Source: a bacterium SCSIO 12741
Lineage (GTDB): Bacteria; Bacteroidota; Bacteroidia; Flavobacteriales_G; Salibacteraceae
NCBI GenBank assembly: GCA_024398055.1
Contig: CP073749.1
Coordinates: forward strand, 3,782,594-3,846,593
Direction of reading: 5' to 3'
DNA: 64,000 nt
Part shown: piece after piece, positions 53,473 to 61,535 of the stretch
Numbering within the stretch: position 1 is the first letter of the stretch
How the letters are laid out: every line of letters starts with the position of its first letter
Position numbers and translations under genes: made by a program
Notes under the pieces: generated by a model
Told to the model about the DNA's origin: nothing
What the model saw: only the letters and a program-made list of their open reading frames with translations
The model's database searches: none

Positions 53473-55178
53473 TTGGGTACATCGATTACCCAGGTCTGAA
53501 CCTCATCGGCGATTTTATTAATCCATTGACGAGCCTCTTTTTCCGTCATCACTTCGTGAACCAGAATGAGTCGATCCACGGTGGCACAGGATTTTCGCCA
53601 GGGATTTTTATTTCCATCAGGATCATAATTAGCAAACCGCCAGGGATTCTCCTTTAAGTAGCGTTTCATTTTTCCAGCCTGGTAATGATTGATATAATCC
53701 CTGAGGTACTCAATGCCCTCTAAATAGGTGCGTTGGTGTTGAGGATGCATGGATTGAAAGGAGTGTCGAAAAGTAGGTTTCAACCAATTCCAGGTGGTTT
53801 CCCGCAATTCTTCAGAGGCAACAATGGCGAACAGGGTTTCCTTTTTAAATCTTTCCCAGCCTGGTCCATATTTGGACACCGTGAAATTTCCAGAATTCCA
53901 AATTCCGTAATTGGCACAGATGGCCTTAAAATTGGAATAACCCGGGTAGATCTTAGGCTCTTCTCTCAAGGCCTCGGCACGCAGGAATAGGATCTTTTCC
54001 AAACTCCAGCTCGATGTACTGTCTTGCTTTAGGATTTCTGTGATTTCCGTTCTTAGGTAATTGATGGAATAGTCCAATGAATCGGTATGATTGGGTAATG
54101 ATTTCGGAGCTGGCGTAATGGTCTCCCAAAGTTCCTGATGATTGCTCCAAAGCGGCCAGAGGCTTTCCTTTTTAGGGAATTGGATGTAGCCATAGAAGGA
54201 ATCGGTTTCGGCATAAGCCAGGGAATCGCCAAGTAAAGCCACGTGATTAAATTTAGGTGATACAAGAGTATCGCCTTCAAGATTCATCACCCCTTCTTTT
54301 CCATTCAACCTGATTCGAATGATCTGGTCATTCAACATGGTGATTCCCGAAGTATAGTGGACCGGAAAATCGAATTGGAAAGGGAGTAGGGCTTTTCCCA
54401 GAGTGTCGATTATACCCCATTTCTGGTCCTTGCTCGCCCAGGTTATTTTACCTCCAAATGCCTGGCAATAGCCAAACTCAAAGGGAATAACCACTTCATT
54501 CTTCGAATTAATAAAGCCCCAACCTTCGTTTTTTCTGACTCCAATCAAATCGTATTCAACATTATAAGGAGTCATACCTCTGTATTCTATTGGAATAGCC
54601 ACTTCTCCCGAGGTGTTAAGCATACCCCAAATTCGACCCTTTCTAACTTGAAACAAGCCACCTTTTGGTGGCGATATCTGATCGTACTCAAAAGGAATCA
54701 CTTCCCGATCGTGAGAATCCAAAACACCCCATTTGTCCGCTCTTCTGGAAATACAGTAGCCTTCCATAAAACCATAGACCATATCGTTCTTAGGCGAGAG
54801 AATAACCTGACCGTTTAGATCGATGATTCCCCAGAAGCCATCTTTCCGTACGTGAACACTTGTTCTTCCTAAATAAACGCTATTGATTCGATCATAAATG
54901 GCAGGGGTAATGACTGTTCCATCCGAACGGACGAGAGCACATTTTCCATCTCGGCAGAAAACTCCATAATCGTGGTAAAAAGAGGAAGCAATGGAATCAA
55001 ATTGAGGTGGAGTTAGGACCTCTCCTTTGGAGTTTTCAAAACCGATCAAACCATTTTCGGTAAAGGGAATGACGACCGAGTTTTGTGAAGATCTAAAAAT
55101 AGAACAGCCCATAATCCAGATAATGGATAAGGTCAAGAGCAGGGTAGTGCTGATGAGATGGAGGTGTTGCCGGTTCAT
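53469..55178 (-). CDS. WG-repeat lipoprotein
   Basis: A 569-residue protein with a lipoprotein-like signal (LLLTLSIIWIMGC, Cys25). Residues about 40-320 contain six to seven WG repeats of about 35 residues (ALVRSDGTVITPAIYDRI, FWGIIDLNGQVILSPKND, GMLNTSGEVAIPIEYRGM, GFINSKNEVVIPFEFG, GIIDTLGKALLPFQFD), often ligand- or protein-binding beta structures. The C-terminal 240 residues are helical and unrecognised (KAICANYGIWNSGNFTVSKY). It would sit in the outer membrane or periplasm. Confidence 0.85.
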   Translation of the reverse strand: MNRQHLHLISTTLLLTLSIIWIMGCSIFRSSQNSVVIPFTENGLIGFENSKGEVLTPPQFDSIASSFYHDYGVFCRDGKCALVRSDGTVITPAIYDRINSVYLGRTSVHVRKDGFWGIIDLNGQVILSPKNDMVYGFMEGYCISRRADKWGVLDSHDREVIPFEYDQISPPKGGLFQVRKGRIWGMLNTSGEVAIPIEYRGMTPYNVEYDLIGVRKNEGWGFINSKNEVVIPFEFGYCQAFGGKITWASKDQKWGIIDTLGKALLPFQFDFPVHYTSGITMLNDQIIRIRLNGKEGVMNLEGDTLVSPKFNHVALLGDSLAYAETDSFYGYIQFPKKESLWPLWSNHQELWETITPAPKSLPNHTDSLDYSINYLRTEITEILKQDSTSSWSLEKILFLRAEALREEPKIYPGYSNFKAICANYGIWNSGNFTVSKYGPGWERFKKETLFAIVASEELRETTWNWLKPTFRHSFQSMHPQHQRTYLEGIEYLRDYINHYQAGKMKRYLKENPWRFANYDPDGNKNPWRKSCATVDRLILVHEVMTEKEARQWINKIADEVQTWVIDVPN

Positions 55179-55246
55179 AGGAGCGTTTAATTCAATAACG
55201 CAATGAGCTAAAAGTATTACAAATCAACAATCCAAGGCTCTAAATA

Positions 55247-55287
55247 AAAACAACCCACCCCAGGCGAAAGGCCTTTTGGGATGGGTT
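55247..55287 (-). terminator. Rho-independent terminator on the minus strand, probably of ssb
   Basis: On the minus strand AACCCATCCC (complement of 55278-55287) pairs with GGGTGGGTT (complement of 55252-55260), followed by a T-rich stretch. It lies about 180 bp past the ssb stop, which implies a long 3' untranslated region. Confidence 0.6.
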
Positions 55288-55383
55288 AACCACTACTCAA
55301 CCATATGAACAGGATTTTGGATTGGTTGATGTTTGAAACCTGGGTTGAGTGTGAACTGCAAATGCTTGTTGGAGTATTTCCGG

Positions 55384-55438
55384 GAACAGCCGGGACCGGC
55401 GGGTTTGAACTTTTGAGACCGGCCCCAGTTGGCTGTTC
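55384..55438 (-). other. Strong hairpin in the 3' region of ssb
   Basis: GAACAGCC at 55384-55391 pairs with GGCTGTTC at 55431-55438. Inside, GGG pairs with CCC and CCGG with CCGG, giving a long GC-rich stem with small bulges. It lies between the ssb stop and its terminator. It may stabilise the transcript or be a processed RNA. No known RNA family is recognised. Confidence 0.4.
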
Positions 55439-55466
55439 GGCTGGAAATTGGGTTGGTTGGGAACTC

Positions 55467-55817
55467 CTATTGTGCGACAGCCGGAGTACGGAGCATAAGC
55501 AGGTTGCTGATCACTACTTCTGGAACAAGTTGGATTTTTCCTTCTCCATCTTCGTAGCGCCGGTACTGCAAGCGGCCTTCCACGGCTACCTCTGATCCTT
55601 TCTTGAGGTAGCGCTCAATGACTCCGGCAAGTTTCCCCCACGCAACAATGTTGTTATGCCAGATCGTGTTATCCCTTAACTTTCCCTTCGCATCCTTGTA
55701 TTTCTCGGTGGTTGCAATACTAAATTTCGCAAGCTTGTTCTTCTCATTAAATTGTTTGACTTCCGGATCTTGGCCCAAGCGGCCGATCAACTGTACCTTA
55801 TTTTTCATATTCTTCAT
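55467..55817 (-). CDS. ssb: Single-stranded DNA-binding protein
   Basis: A 116-residue SSB from the ATG at 55817. A second ATG at 55808 is possible. The OB-fold reads NKVQLIGRLGQDPEVKQFNE, LAKFSIATTEKYKDAKGKLR and VAWGKLAGVIERYLKKGSEV, then VEGRLQYRRYED. It coats single-stranded DNA in replication and repair. It lacks the acidic C-terminal tip that recruits partners in E. coli SSB (the end is LLMLRTPAVAQ), so it may be a second, specialised SSB. An AT-rich upstream region with TAAAC repeats should hold its promoter. Confidence 0.9.
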   Translation of the reverse strand: MKNMKNKVQLIGRLGQDPEVKQFNEKNKLAKFSIATTEKYKDAKGKLRDNTIWHNNIVAWGKLAGVIERYLKKGSEVAVEGRLQYRRYEDGEGKIQLVPEVVISNLLMLRTPAVAQ

Positions 55818-56062
55818 GACAACACGTATTAAAACAGTAAAACTTAGAAACTTCGATTCGCGAATTCGAAATGATGACACAAAGGTGTTGCAGCTCTCCC
55901 GGCTTACTCGGTGGTTAAGTGTTTATAGTCGTTTATAATTGTTTTTAAACGTTTACAAATGGTTTTAAAGGGAGCTGAAGATGGGTTATTTATTTGATTA
56001 ATAGGGTGTTTGTGTTTATTTGGGCGAGCTGAGGCTATTCTATTGCCACAGCTTGTCAAAAA
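55818..56062. other. Promoter region of ssb, no gene
   Basis: No gene is seen. The minus-strand sequence contains several TAAAC/TATAAAC words in close succession (near 55920-55960), which may be promoter or regulator sites for ssb. With the terminator region of the GH16 gene it makes up the stretch of 315 bp between the two genes. Confidence 0.4.
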
Positions 56063-56107
56063 CAAAAAAAGTCCTTTGTTTCCAGCCAAAACCAGAACCA
56101 AAGGACT
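56063..56107 (-). terminator. Rho-independent terminator of the GH16 gene
   Basis: On the minus strand AGTCCTTTG pairs with CAAAGGACT around a loop of about 20 nt, followed by seven T, 26 bp after the GH16 stop. Confidence 0.85.
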
Positions 56108-56132
56108 CGTCTTTCACCTATTAAATGGCTAC

Positions 56133-57320
56133 TTACCTTATCTCATGTGCTTCATTGCAATCGGTAATGTCGGCATAGAACTCAGCACCCAGCTCAACTT
56201 CAAATCCTTCTTTCAATTCTACGAAGTCGGCCGCTCGGAATGAGATGTTGAAGTTTCCCGGAATCCTTGCATCGCAATTGTATCCACCCACAGAAATGCT
56301 CTTTTTCACATTGTTGTTGTAGGTGACCGGATTAAACTCACACACGGCAAAATCAGTGGTGCAATCCATTTCCAATTGATAAACCTTCACATAATCGATG
56401 TCATAGGTATAGTCAATGAGCGTGTTAGGATTTAAATTACTACCAGACACGGCCACATTATGATCAAGAATAATGGACATAGGCATCAATTTGTTGAGGT
56501 AGGGAAACTCATTGTGGTAAACGACTTCGCCATCCAGGTAGATTGCCATTCGATCGGGCAACCACAAGCAACCCATTGTTTTATAAGTCCCATCAAAATC
56601 TACATGTATGTAGGGCATGGTGCCTTCGGTGCTGTCAATCACAGTGTCCGTTGTATTGGGGATTATGGTGGTATAATGCACACCCGAAGAGAAGTTGTGG
56701 TTTTGTCCTGGCCCTGGTGGTACTTGCCAGTTATGCAGGAATTCAAAAATATCCAGTTCACTCCACACGATATCCTGATTCGGGTTAAGGCTAATGTTGT
56801 TTATGTCGCCAAAGAGCCAGAAGTTGGCACCAATTCCCTCATTGGTTTTTCCTGGAGGCAAGGCGGGTAGCTTAAAACGAATTTCAAAGTATCCATACTT
56901 AAAAGCTTGCTGAGAAACGACCCACATCGGAGCGGTGTAATTCGTCGTTCTGGTCTCATACCGGGGCGGATCAACGCAGGCATTTAAGGTGTTGGGATGG
57001 GTCAGCGTTTTTTGTTTTACGATCAACTCCATTTTCCCGCCACCGGGCGAACCTGTTACGGCTTGTGGATCGAACACATAGTTCCCGTGTGGATCGGTTG
57101 GCCAGGACCGATAGGCTTGAAAGTAGTGAGATCCTTCTTTTTCGTAGCATTTGTATCCTTGACGCCAATCGTAATTCGTATGCCACAATTGGGAGTTGAG
57201 ACTATTCTGATTATTAAAGTCATCCTGCCAGGTTACTTTCCAGGAAGCATCCAGTTGCGCATTCGATACCAGGAACGTAAGTCCGAGTATCACCGTTAAT
57301 TGAAATTTAATCATCTTCAT
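56133..57320 (-). CDS. Glycoside hydrolase family 16 with 3-coathanger stack domain
   Basis: A 395-residue secreted endoglucanase-type enzyme. After a signal peptide (FQLTVILGLTFLVSNAQ), the GH16 domain spans about 25-320. The catalytic motif is ELDIFE (Glu188, Asp190, Glu193), followed by the conserved HNW, and WDDF-like WQDDFN near 31-36. GH16 enzymes cleave beta-1,3/1,4-glucans, laminarin, agar or carrageenan. The C-terminal SFRAADFVELKEGFEVELGA is a 3-coathanger stack domain, but no T9SS sorting domain follows. It lies 6 bp from an S74-chaperone gene. Confidence 0.9.
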   Translation of the reverse strand: MKMIKFQLTVILGLTFLVSNAQLDASWKVTWQDDFNNQNSLNSQLWHTNYDWRQGYKCYEKEGSHYFQAYRSWPTDPHGNYVFDPQAVTGSPGGGKMELIVKQKTLTHPNTLNACVDPPRYETRTTNYTAPMWVVSQQAFKYGYFEIRFKLPALPPGKTNEGIGANFWLFGDINNISLNPNQDIVWSELDIFEFLHNWQVPPGPGQNHNFSSGVHYTTIIPNTTDTVIDSTEGTMPYIHVDFDGTYKTMGCLWLPDRMAIYLDGEVVYHNEFPYLNKLMPMSIILDHNVAVSGSNLNPNTLIDYTYDIDYVKVYQLEMDCTTDFAVCEFNPVTYNNNVKKSISVGGYNCDARIPGNFNISFRAADFVELKEGFEVELGAEFYADITDCNEAHEIR

Positions 57321-57326
57321 AACGGA

Positions 57327-58253
57327 TTACTTCTCGGTGAGGATCATACGCTTATGATCAATTTCTTTACCGTCGGCGATCAGGGAGTAGATGTACAAAC
57401 CCGCTTCAAAATCACCTGCATCAATTTGGATGCTTCCTTCTCCCATTTCTTCAATAGGGAAGGTGGTAATTAATGTTCCCTGTGGGTCAAAAATCAAGAT
57501 CTTGGCTTCATTGACCGATTCTTCCAGGTAATAGCCGATTCGGGTAGATTCGTTAAAGGGATTCGGTATATTCTGTTCCAAATGGCCATGCTCCTCCATA
57601 TTCTCAAGATGGCCAGTAGAAGAGGTTACCTGGGATTTTAATTCTTCAATTTCTGTGGTTTGAAGATCGATTTGAACTTGCTGTTCTTTGATCGCTTCAA
57701 CCAGCAAGCCAACCATATGCAGGTAGTTTACGGATTTTAATCCATCTGGTCGTTCGCGTACCATTTCTGGAAGCACTTCTTCTAATTCTTGAGCAACAAA
57801 GCCGATCTCCGTTTGATCGGATCGTCCATTATTCTCTTGTGCATCGGTATAGGAATAGCTCACTCCTCGAAGACTCTTGACCTTCTTAAGAGCGTTTTCA
57901 AGGGGAACAATGTTTTGTTTTAATCGTCGATCCGAGGTGACCCAGATTCCCTTGGCAAAGATTCCGCCATCCGAGGCAACCATAAAGTTATCAGAGCCAT
58001 TGTAGTGCACTACATAAGACAGCGTGTTGGGATTTTGTACTCGTGTGGTCATCGATTGGTTATACGGGGCCTGGAAGTTACTTTCCAGCCAGATTCCTCG
58101 TTTATCCGCCGATCGAATGGTGAGAAAATTGAAGGATTGAGGAGCAGGAACCCATCCGAATGTAAAATTCCCGCTGTTGTGAATTTTGAGCTGAGCTTGA
58201 GAGGTTAGAAACAGGCAGATTAGTACTGCGAAGCTTAAAAATTGCTTTTTCAT
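57327..58253 (-). CDS. Exported S74 intramolecular-chaperone-like protein with T9SS sorting domain
   Basis: A 308-residue protein from the ATG at 58253 with signal peptide (MKKQFLSFAVLICLFLTSQA). Residues about 30-100 are beta-rich. From 105 on, VTSDRRLKQNIVPLENALKK then GVSYSYTDAQ and EIGFVAQELEEVLPEMVRER form a peptidase S74-type chaperone domain, with Ser107 and Lys112 in the positions of the known Ser-Lys dyad. A coiled coil follows (VEAIKEQQVQIDLQTTEIEE), then a T9SS sorting domain (NPFNESTRIGYYLEE ... GLYIYSLIADGKEIDHKRMI). It is the upstream gene of a two-gene unit with the GH16 enzyme. Confidence 0.85.
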   Translation of the reverse strand: MKKQFLSFAVLICLFLTSQAQLKIHNSGNFTFGWVPAPQSFNFLTIRSADKRGIWLESNFQAPYNQSMTTRVQNPNTLSYVVHYNGSDNFMVASDGGIFAKGIWVTSDRRLKQNIVPLENALKKVKSLRGVSYSYTDAQENNGRSDQTEIGFVAQELEEVLPEMVRERPDGLKSVNYLHMVGLLVEAIKEQQVQIDLQTTEIEELKSQVTSSTGHLENMEEHGHLEQNIPNPFNESTRIGYYLEESVNEAKILIFDPQGTLITTFPIEEMGEGSIQIDAGDFEAGLYIYSLIADGKEIDHKRMILTEK

Positions 58254-58444
58254 GTTGATGATTTTAGTAATTAGTTTTATTGATTTATGCCGGCAAGCTA
58301 CCACCAATGAACTGGCTTCTATCGACGCATTTAGGCAATGCTTAGAGCCGTTTTGGCAAGTGCACAATTTTCAATGGGAATGTTTCTGACCTTAAATGGG
58401 TTTAACAAAATGGGCCTATTTTCGCAGAAATTTGAAAAACCAAT

Positions 58445-59023
58445 ATGATGACCAAAAGAATTTTACCCTTGCTTCTTTTCATAGTTATTACCCTTACCAC
58501 CTTCGCACAAAAGGCTGAATCTGAAATTCGAGAAACATTTGATACCTACTTCGACTTGATAGAAGCTCAGGATATCTCAGGTACCCTGGATTTTGTATAC
58601 CCTAAGTTGTTTGAACATTATCCCAAGGCGGATCTGCAGACGGCATTCGAAAAGTTATACTCCGATCCTGATGTGAAAATTGAAATGAAGAATGCCAAGG
58701 TCAAAAGCGTTTCTGAGACCATGGAATACCAAGGTGTTCAATACGCTACATTGGACTATTCCTTTGATATGCACATGAAATTTCTAAACAATGAAGGGGG
58801 AGAGGAAGGTTTGCAATTTGCTGCCCTTATGCTCAAAGAGGTGTACGGAGCCGACAACGTGTCCTTTGATTCCAAAACGGGAGTTATATCTATCCATACC
58901 GAAACGACCATGTATGCGGTGAACGATCCGGCATATCCAGGGTGGAAATTCTTGGAGAAAAAGGAGGATATGAAGGATGTAATGAAGAAGATCTTCCCAA
59001 AAAAGGTTCTGAAAAAGCTATAG
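58445..59023 (+). CDS. Exported hypothetical protein, NTF2-like
   Basis: A 192-residue protein with a signal peptide (RILPLLLFIVITLTTFAQ). The mature part begins with IRETFDTYFDLIEAQDISGT followed by DFVYPKLFEHYP, the pattern of NTF2/SnoaL-like small domains. No catalytic residues can be assigned. The C-terminus is basic (KKIFPKKVLKKL). It lies 39 bp before the next plus-strand gene. Confidence 0.6.
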   Translation: MMTKRILPLLLFIVITLTTFAQKAESEIRETFDTYFDLIEAQDISGTLDFVYPKLFEHYPKADLQTAFEKLYSDPDVKIEMKNAKVKSVSETMEYQGVQYATLDYSFDMHMKFLNNEGGEEGLQFAALMLKEVYGADNVSFDSKTGVISIHTETTMYAVNDPAYPGWKFLEKKEDMKDVMKKIFPKKVLKKL

Positions 59024-59062
59024 ATACGATTCTTTGAATCCTATCTTTTTTCCGGCATAATT

Positions 59063-59593
59063 ATGAAGTCCTTTTTAAAATGGACGGGCCTGTCGGTCCT
59101 CTTTTTAGGAGGAATTGTTCTCTTTACTAACCTCCTGGAGGAGGATGTGCCAACGGCTTGGTGGGAACAGCTTTCTATAATGGCCATTGGTTCGGTTTTG
59201 TTAGGGGGCTTTTTCTTTTTGATTGACACGAAGTTGATTCCTTGGAGACGGCGGCAATTGGGAAAGAAGATCATGGAACTTTTCTCAGCAACTTCCTTGA
59301 ACGATTCCTGCTTTCGATGTGAGTTAAATGGTTTTGAGTTGTTTGTCCAATTGAATTTTAACCTTAGGATTAGCCAGTATGGGGGATACCAGGAAATCAT
59401 TACTTTTTACGTGCCAAGGGGAGCCTTTGAAAAATCCAATAGGCCATCATCTCTTAACTTTCAGGATGCTGAGTTTATGGGAAAAAGAGTTTGGCAGATT
59501 CACCAAACCACGAATATGGGGCTCAAACGGGCCAAAAAGAAGTTGATCAAAGAATTGGTTGTTCCTTCAAAAACAGGAAATTACAAGAAGTAA
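59063..59593 (+). CDS. Membrane protein, unknown
   Basis: A 176-residue protein with two membrane helices near the N-terminus (about 5-23 and 42-60) and a basic soluble part (DTKLIPWRRRQLGKKIMELF ... LKRAKKKLIKELVVPSK). The soluble domain has a mixed alpha/beta pattern and paired cysteine residues (DSCFRCELNG). No family is recognised. Confidence 0.5.
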   Translation: MKSFLKWTGLSVLFLGGIVLFTNLLEEDVPTAWWEQLSIMAIGSVLLGGFFFLIDTKLIPWRRRQLGKKIMELFSATSLNDSCFRCELNGFELFVQLNFNLRISQYGGYQEIITFYVPRGAFEKSNRPSSLNFQDAEFMGKRVWQIHQTTNMGLKRAKKKLIKELVVPSKTGNYKK

Positions 59594-59646
59594 AGAACAA
59601 TTTAGTTCTCTCATTTTCGATAATAAGGGACCTGCATTTGTCTACC

Positions 59647-60420
59647 ATGAAACACCTTTTGATATTCACCTTCATCATAACCTCATTTCTTCAGGCGATT
59701 TCGTGTGAATCGGGTTCTCAAATTCGCTTGTTTCCAGTCGGTATTTCAGAAGGGGATGTTATTGGTTTGGAGGTCTTCCAGCGGCGAGATGCAGTTTACG
59801 AATTTCGCAAGATATATTGGAAGGTTAACCCTCGGTTAGTTCGTTTGGACCAGAACGGAAATCGTCAAATAATCCACAAATACGTACCGTTTCGGGTAAT
59901 GGATTCTACCTATGTGCCAACGATGGATTCTTTCCTGCTCAGTTGTCAAAAGGACTGGATAAAGCTGAGTCATTTTCAAGAGCTCCATTTGGATGTTATT
60001 GAGTTTGGAACATTCGAGCAAAAGTGCGGTCCGATGGAATGCTATGCCGATACCGTGAAAAAGCTAAACTATTGGGTATACCAAGGGGATTCTCAGGAAA
60101 TCGTATATCCCGAACCTTTTCTAAAACGCATGCACGGCCGCTTCAATCTCGATAGCAATACGGTTATGACCGATAGTCTCTTTAAAGCCATGGGCACCAA
60201 CGTTTATAGATGGTTTGGAATAGGATCCTATCGCCAATATCGATCAGGTGAATATCAAATAACGGTGCTTACATTAGGCTACGGAGATTCTCGATTTCGC
60301 ATTAAAAACCGGCAGGAATCAAAAGATGTTCCCAAAAAATCGGCGAGCCGTTTTATGTATAACGAACCCATCTTACACCATGGCCATACGGTTGACTTTC
60401 TCTTCGTTTCCAAGTTTTAA
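59647..60420 (+). CDS. Hypothetical lipoprotein
   Basis: From the ATG at 59647 the protein has 257 residues and a lipoprotein signal (LLIFTFIITSFLQAISC, Cys19). The longer frame from 59491 overlaps the upstream gene and is not coding. The mature part is beta-rich (IRLFPVGISEGDVIGLEVFQ, FRVMDSTYVPTMDSFLLSCQ) with a paired-cysteine segment (EQKCGPMECYADTVK). No family is recognised. The next lipoprotein gene starts 4 bp after its stop. Confidence 0.55.
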   Translation: MKHLLIFTFIITSFLQAISCESGSQIRLFPVGISEGDVIGLEVFQRRDAVYEFRKIYWKVNPRLVRLDQNGNRQIIHKYVPFRVMDSTYVPTMDSFLLSCQKDWIKLSHFQELHLDVIEFGTFEQKCGPMECYADTVKKLNYWVYQGDSQEIVYPEPFLKRMHGRFNLDSNTVMTDSLFKAMGTNVYRWFGIGSYRQYRSGEYQITVLTLGYGDSRFRIKNRQESKDVPKKSASRFMYNEPILHHGHTVDFLFVSKF

Positions 60421-60424
60421 TGGT

Positions 60425-61036
60425 ATGCTCTGGTGCTTAGCAAGTCTTTGGATTGGGACTGCTTGCGATACCCACACAGAGTCGTTGCCTGTACAAAATG
60501 AAACCATCCCGGCCCAGATCGATACAGTAGAATGGAACCCAACTTCGTTCTGTCAGTTGAGCTACGACAGCCTTACCCGAAAGGATTACCGCATGCACAA
60601 GCATATTCTGGCAAAATTTGATCACCCGGAGAAACGTGGCTACTATTTTTCATCGGAAGGGGATACCCTGAACTTCTTTGTCTACCACCAAGATATTGCT
60701 GCTTTTTTAGGCGGCCTCAATCCCAAGGAAACTGGCGTGGACAAGCGTTTGACCAATAAAGTCATTTACCGGCTGCTCGAATACGATCCGGCCATGCTCA
60801 ACTTTGGGCTGGGAATAAGGCGTTCAAAGGAAGAGAAATGGTCATACTTTTGGGATCAGGTGGCACATCCGCTATGTTACTCGCAGGCTCTGGATAGTAC
60901 TATTCGAGGTATTGAACTCAATTATATTTCGCGAAATGCCAGCCAGGATACGATCAAAGAAAAGTTAATCAGGCATTTGAATCAAGCTCTAACGGTCAGT
61001 CCAGAACAATTGAAAGATTTTTACCAAATAGAGTAG
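60425..61036 (+). CDS. Hypothetical lipoprotein
   Basis: The start at 60425, 4 bp after the previous stop, gives a lipoprotein signal (MLWCLASLWIGTAC, Cys14). An alternative start at 60380 lies inside the previous gene. The 203-residue protein has DYRMHKHILAKFDHPEKRGY and a C-terminal helix-rich region (LNQALTVSPEQLKDFYQIE). The family is unknown. It is tightly linked to the previous lipoprotein gene and is probably translated from the same message. Confidence 0.55.
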   Translation: MLWCLASLWIGTACDTHTESLPVQNETIPAQIDTVEWNPTSFCQLSYDSLTRKDYRMHKHILAKFDHPEKRGYYFSSEGDTLNFFVYHQDIAAFLGGLNPKETGVDKRLTNKVIYRLLEYDPAMLNFGLGIRRSKEEKWSYFWDQVAHPLCYSQALDSTIRGIELNYISRNASQDTIKEKLIRHLNQALTVSPEQLKDFYQIE

Positions 61037-61079
61037 ACGTGATAGCGGCAAATTTTAATTTAGCTGCAAATCCGAAAAC

Positions 61080-61535
61080 ATGAAATATTTAGCCCCATTT
61101 GTACTAGCCCTTTTTATGTGGAGTTGCTCTGGAAACAGTGGTTCTGGAGAATCTCAAGACCAATCTGCTGTGGTTAGTGATTTCTTAACTGACGTGAGTT
61201 CTTTTGAAGATTTTAAAAGTAAAACTCCCATTAAGGATTTTGCCGCTATGGCAGACGATGCTTCTTTCAAATCCAAAGACTTGGACAAGGACAATGTCAT
61301 GGAAATTTTGTCTGAAGCTCGTGCTTATACGCATGTAGTGATAATCGTAGAAGATCATACGCTGGTTCGCATTGTAGAATTGAAAGATTGTAAGCAATCG
61401 GGTTCCTGGGGAGCTTGTATGCCCAAAGCAGAAGGTTACATTAAGAAGGGTGACTTGGTTTACCAGAATGACTACATCAATAACATCATTGGCCGTCCGG
61501 ATGATCAAAAGCGGACCGTTTATATGTTTAAATAA
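61080..61535 (+). CDS. Hypothetical lipoprotein
   Basis: A 151-residue lipoprotein (signal to LFMWSC, Cys16) with a serine/glycine-rich linker (SGNSGSGESQDQS) and a C-terminal domain (AYTHVVIIVEDHTLVRIVEL ... SWGACMPKAEGYIKKGDLVY) with two cysteines. Its stop overlaps the start of the next gene in TAATG, so translation is coupled. The family is not recognised. Coupling to a phosphodiester glycosidase suggests a joint role in the periplasm. Confidence 0.6.
   Translation: MKYLAPFVLALFMWSCSGNSGSGESQDQSAVVSDFLTDVSSFEDFKSKTPIKDFAAMADDASFKSKDLDKDNVMEILSEARAYTHVVIIVEDHTLVRIVELKDCKQSGSWGACMPKAEGYIKKGDLVYQNDYINNIIGRPDDQKRTVYMFK

Noticed and set aside
55305-55595. 96-residue plus-strand frame overlapping ssb
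   Set aside because: It overlaps the end of ssb on the opposite strand, is rich in W, G and C in an unnatural pattern, and includes the terminator-side hairpin.
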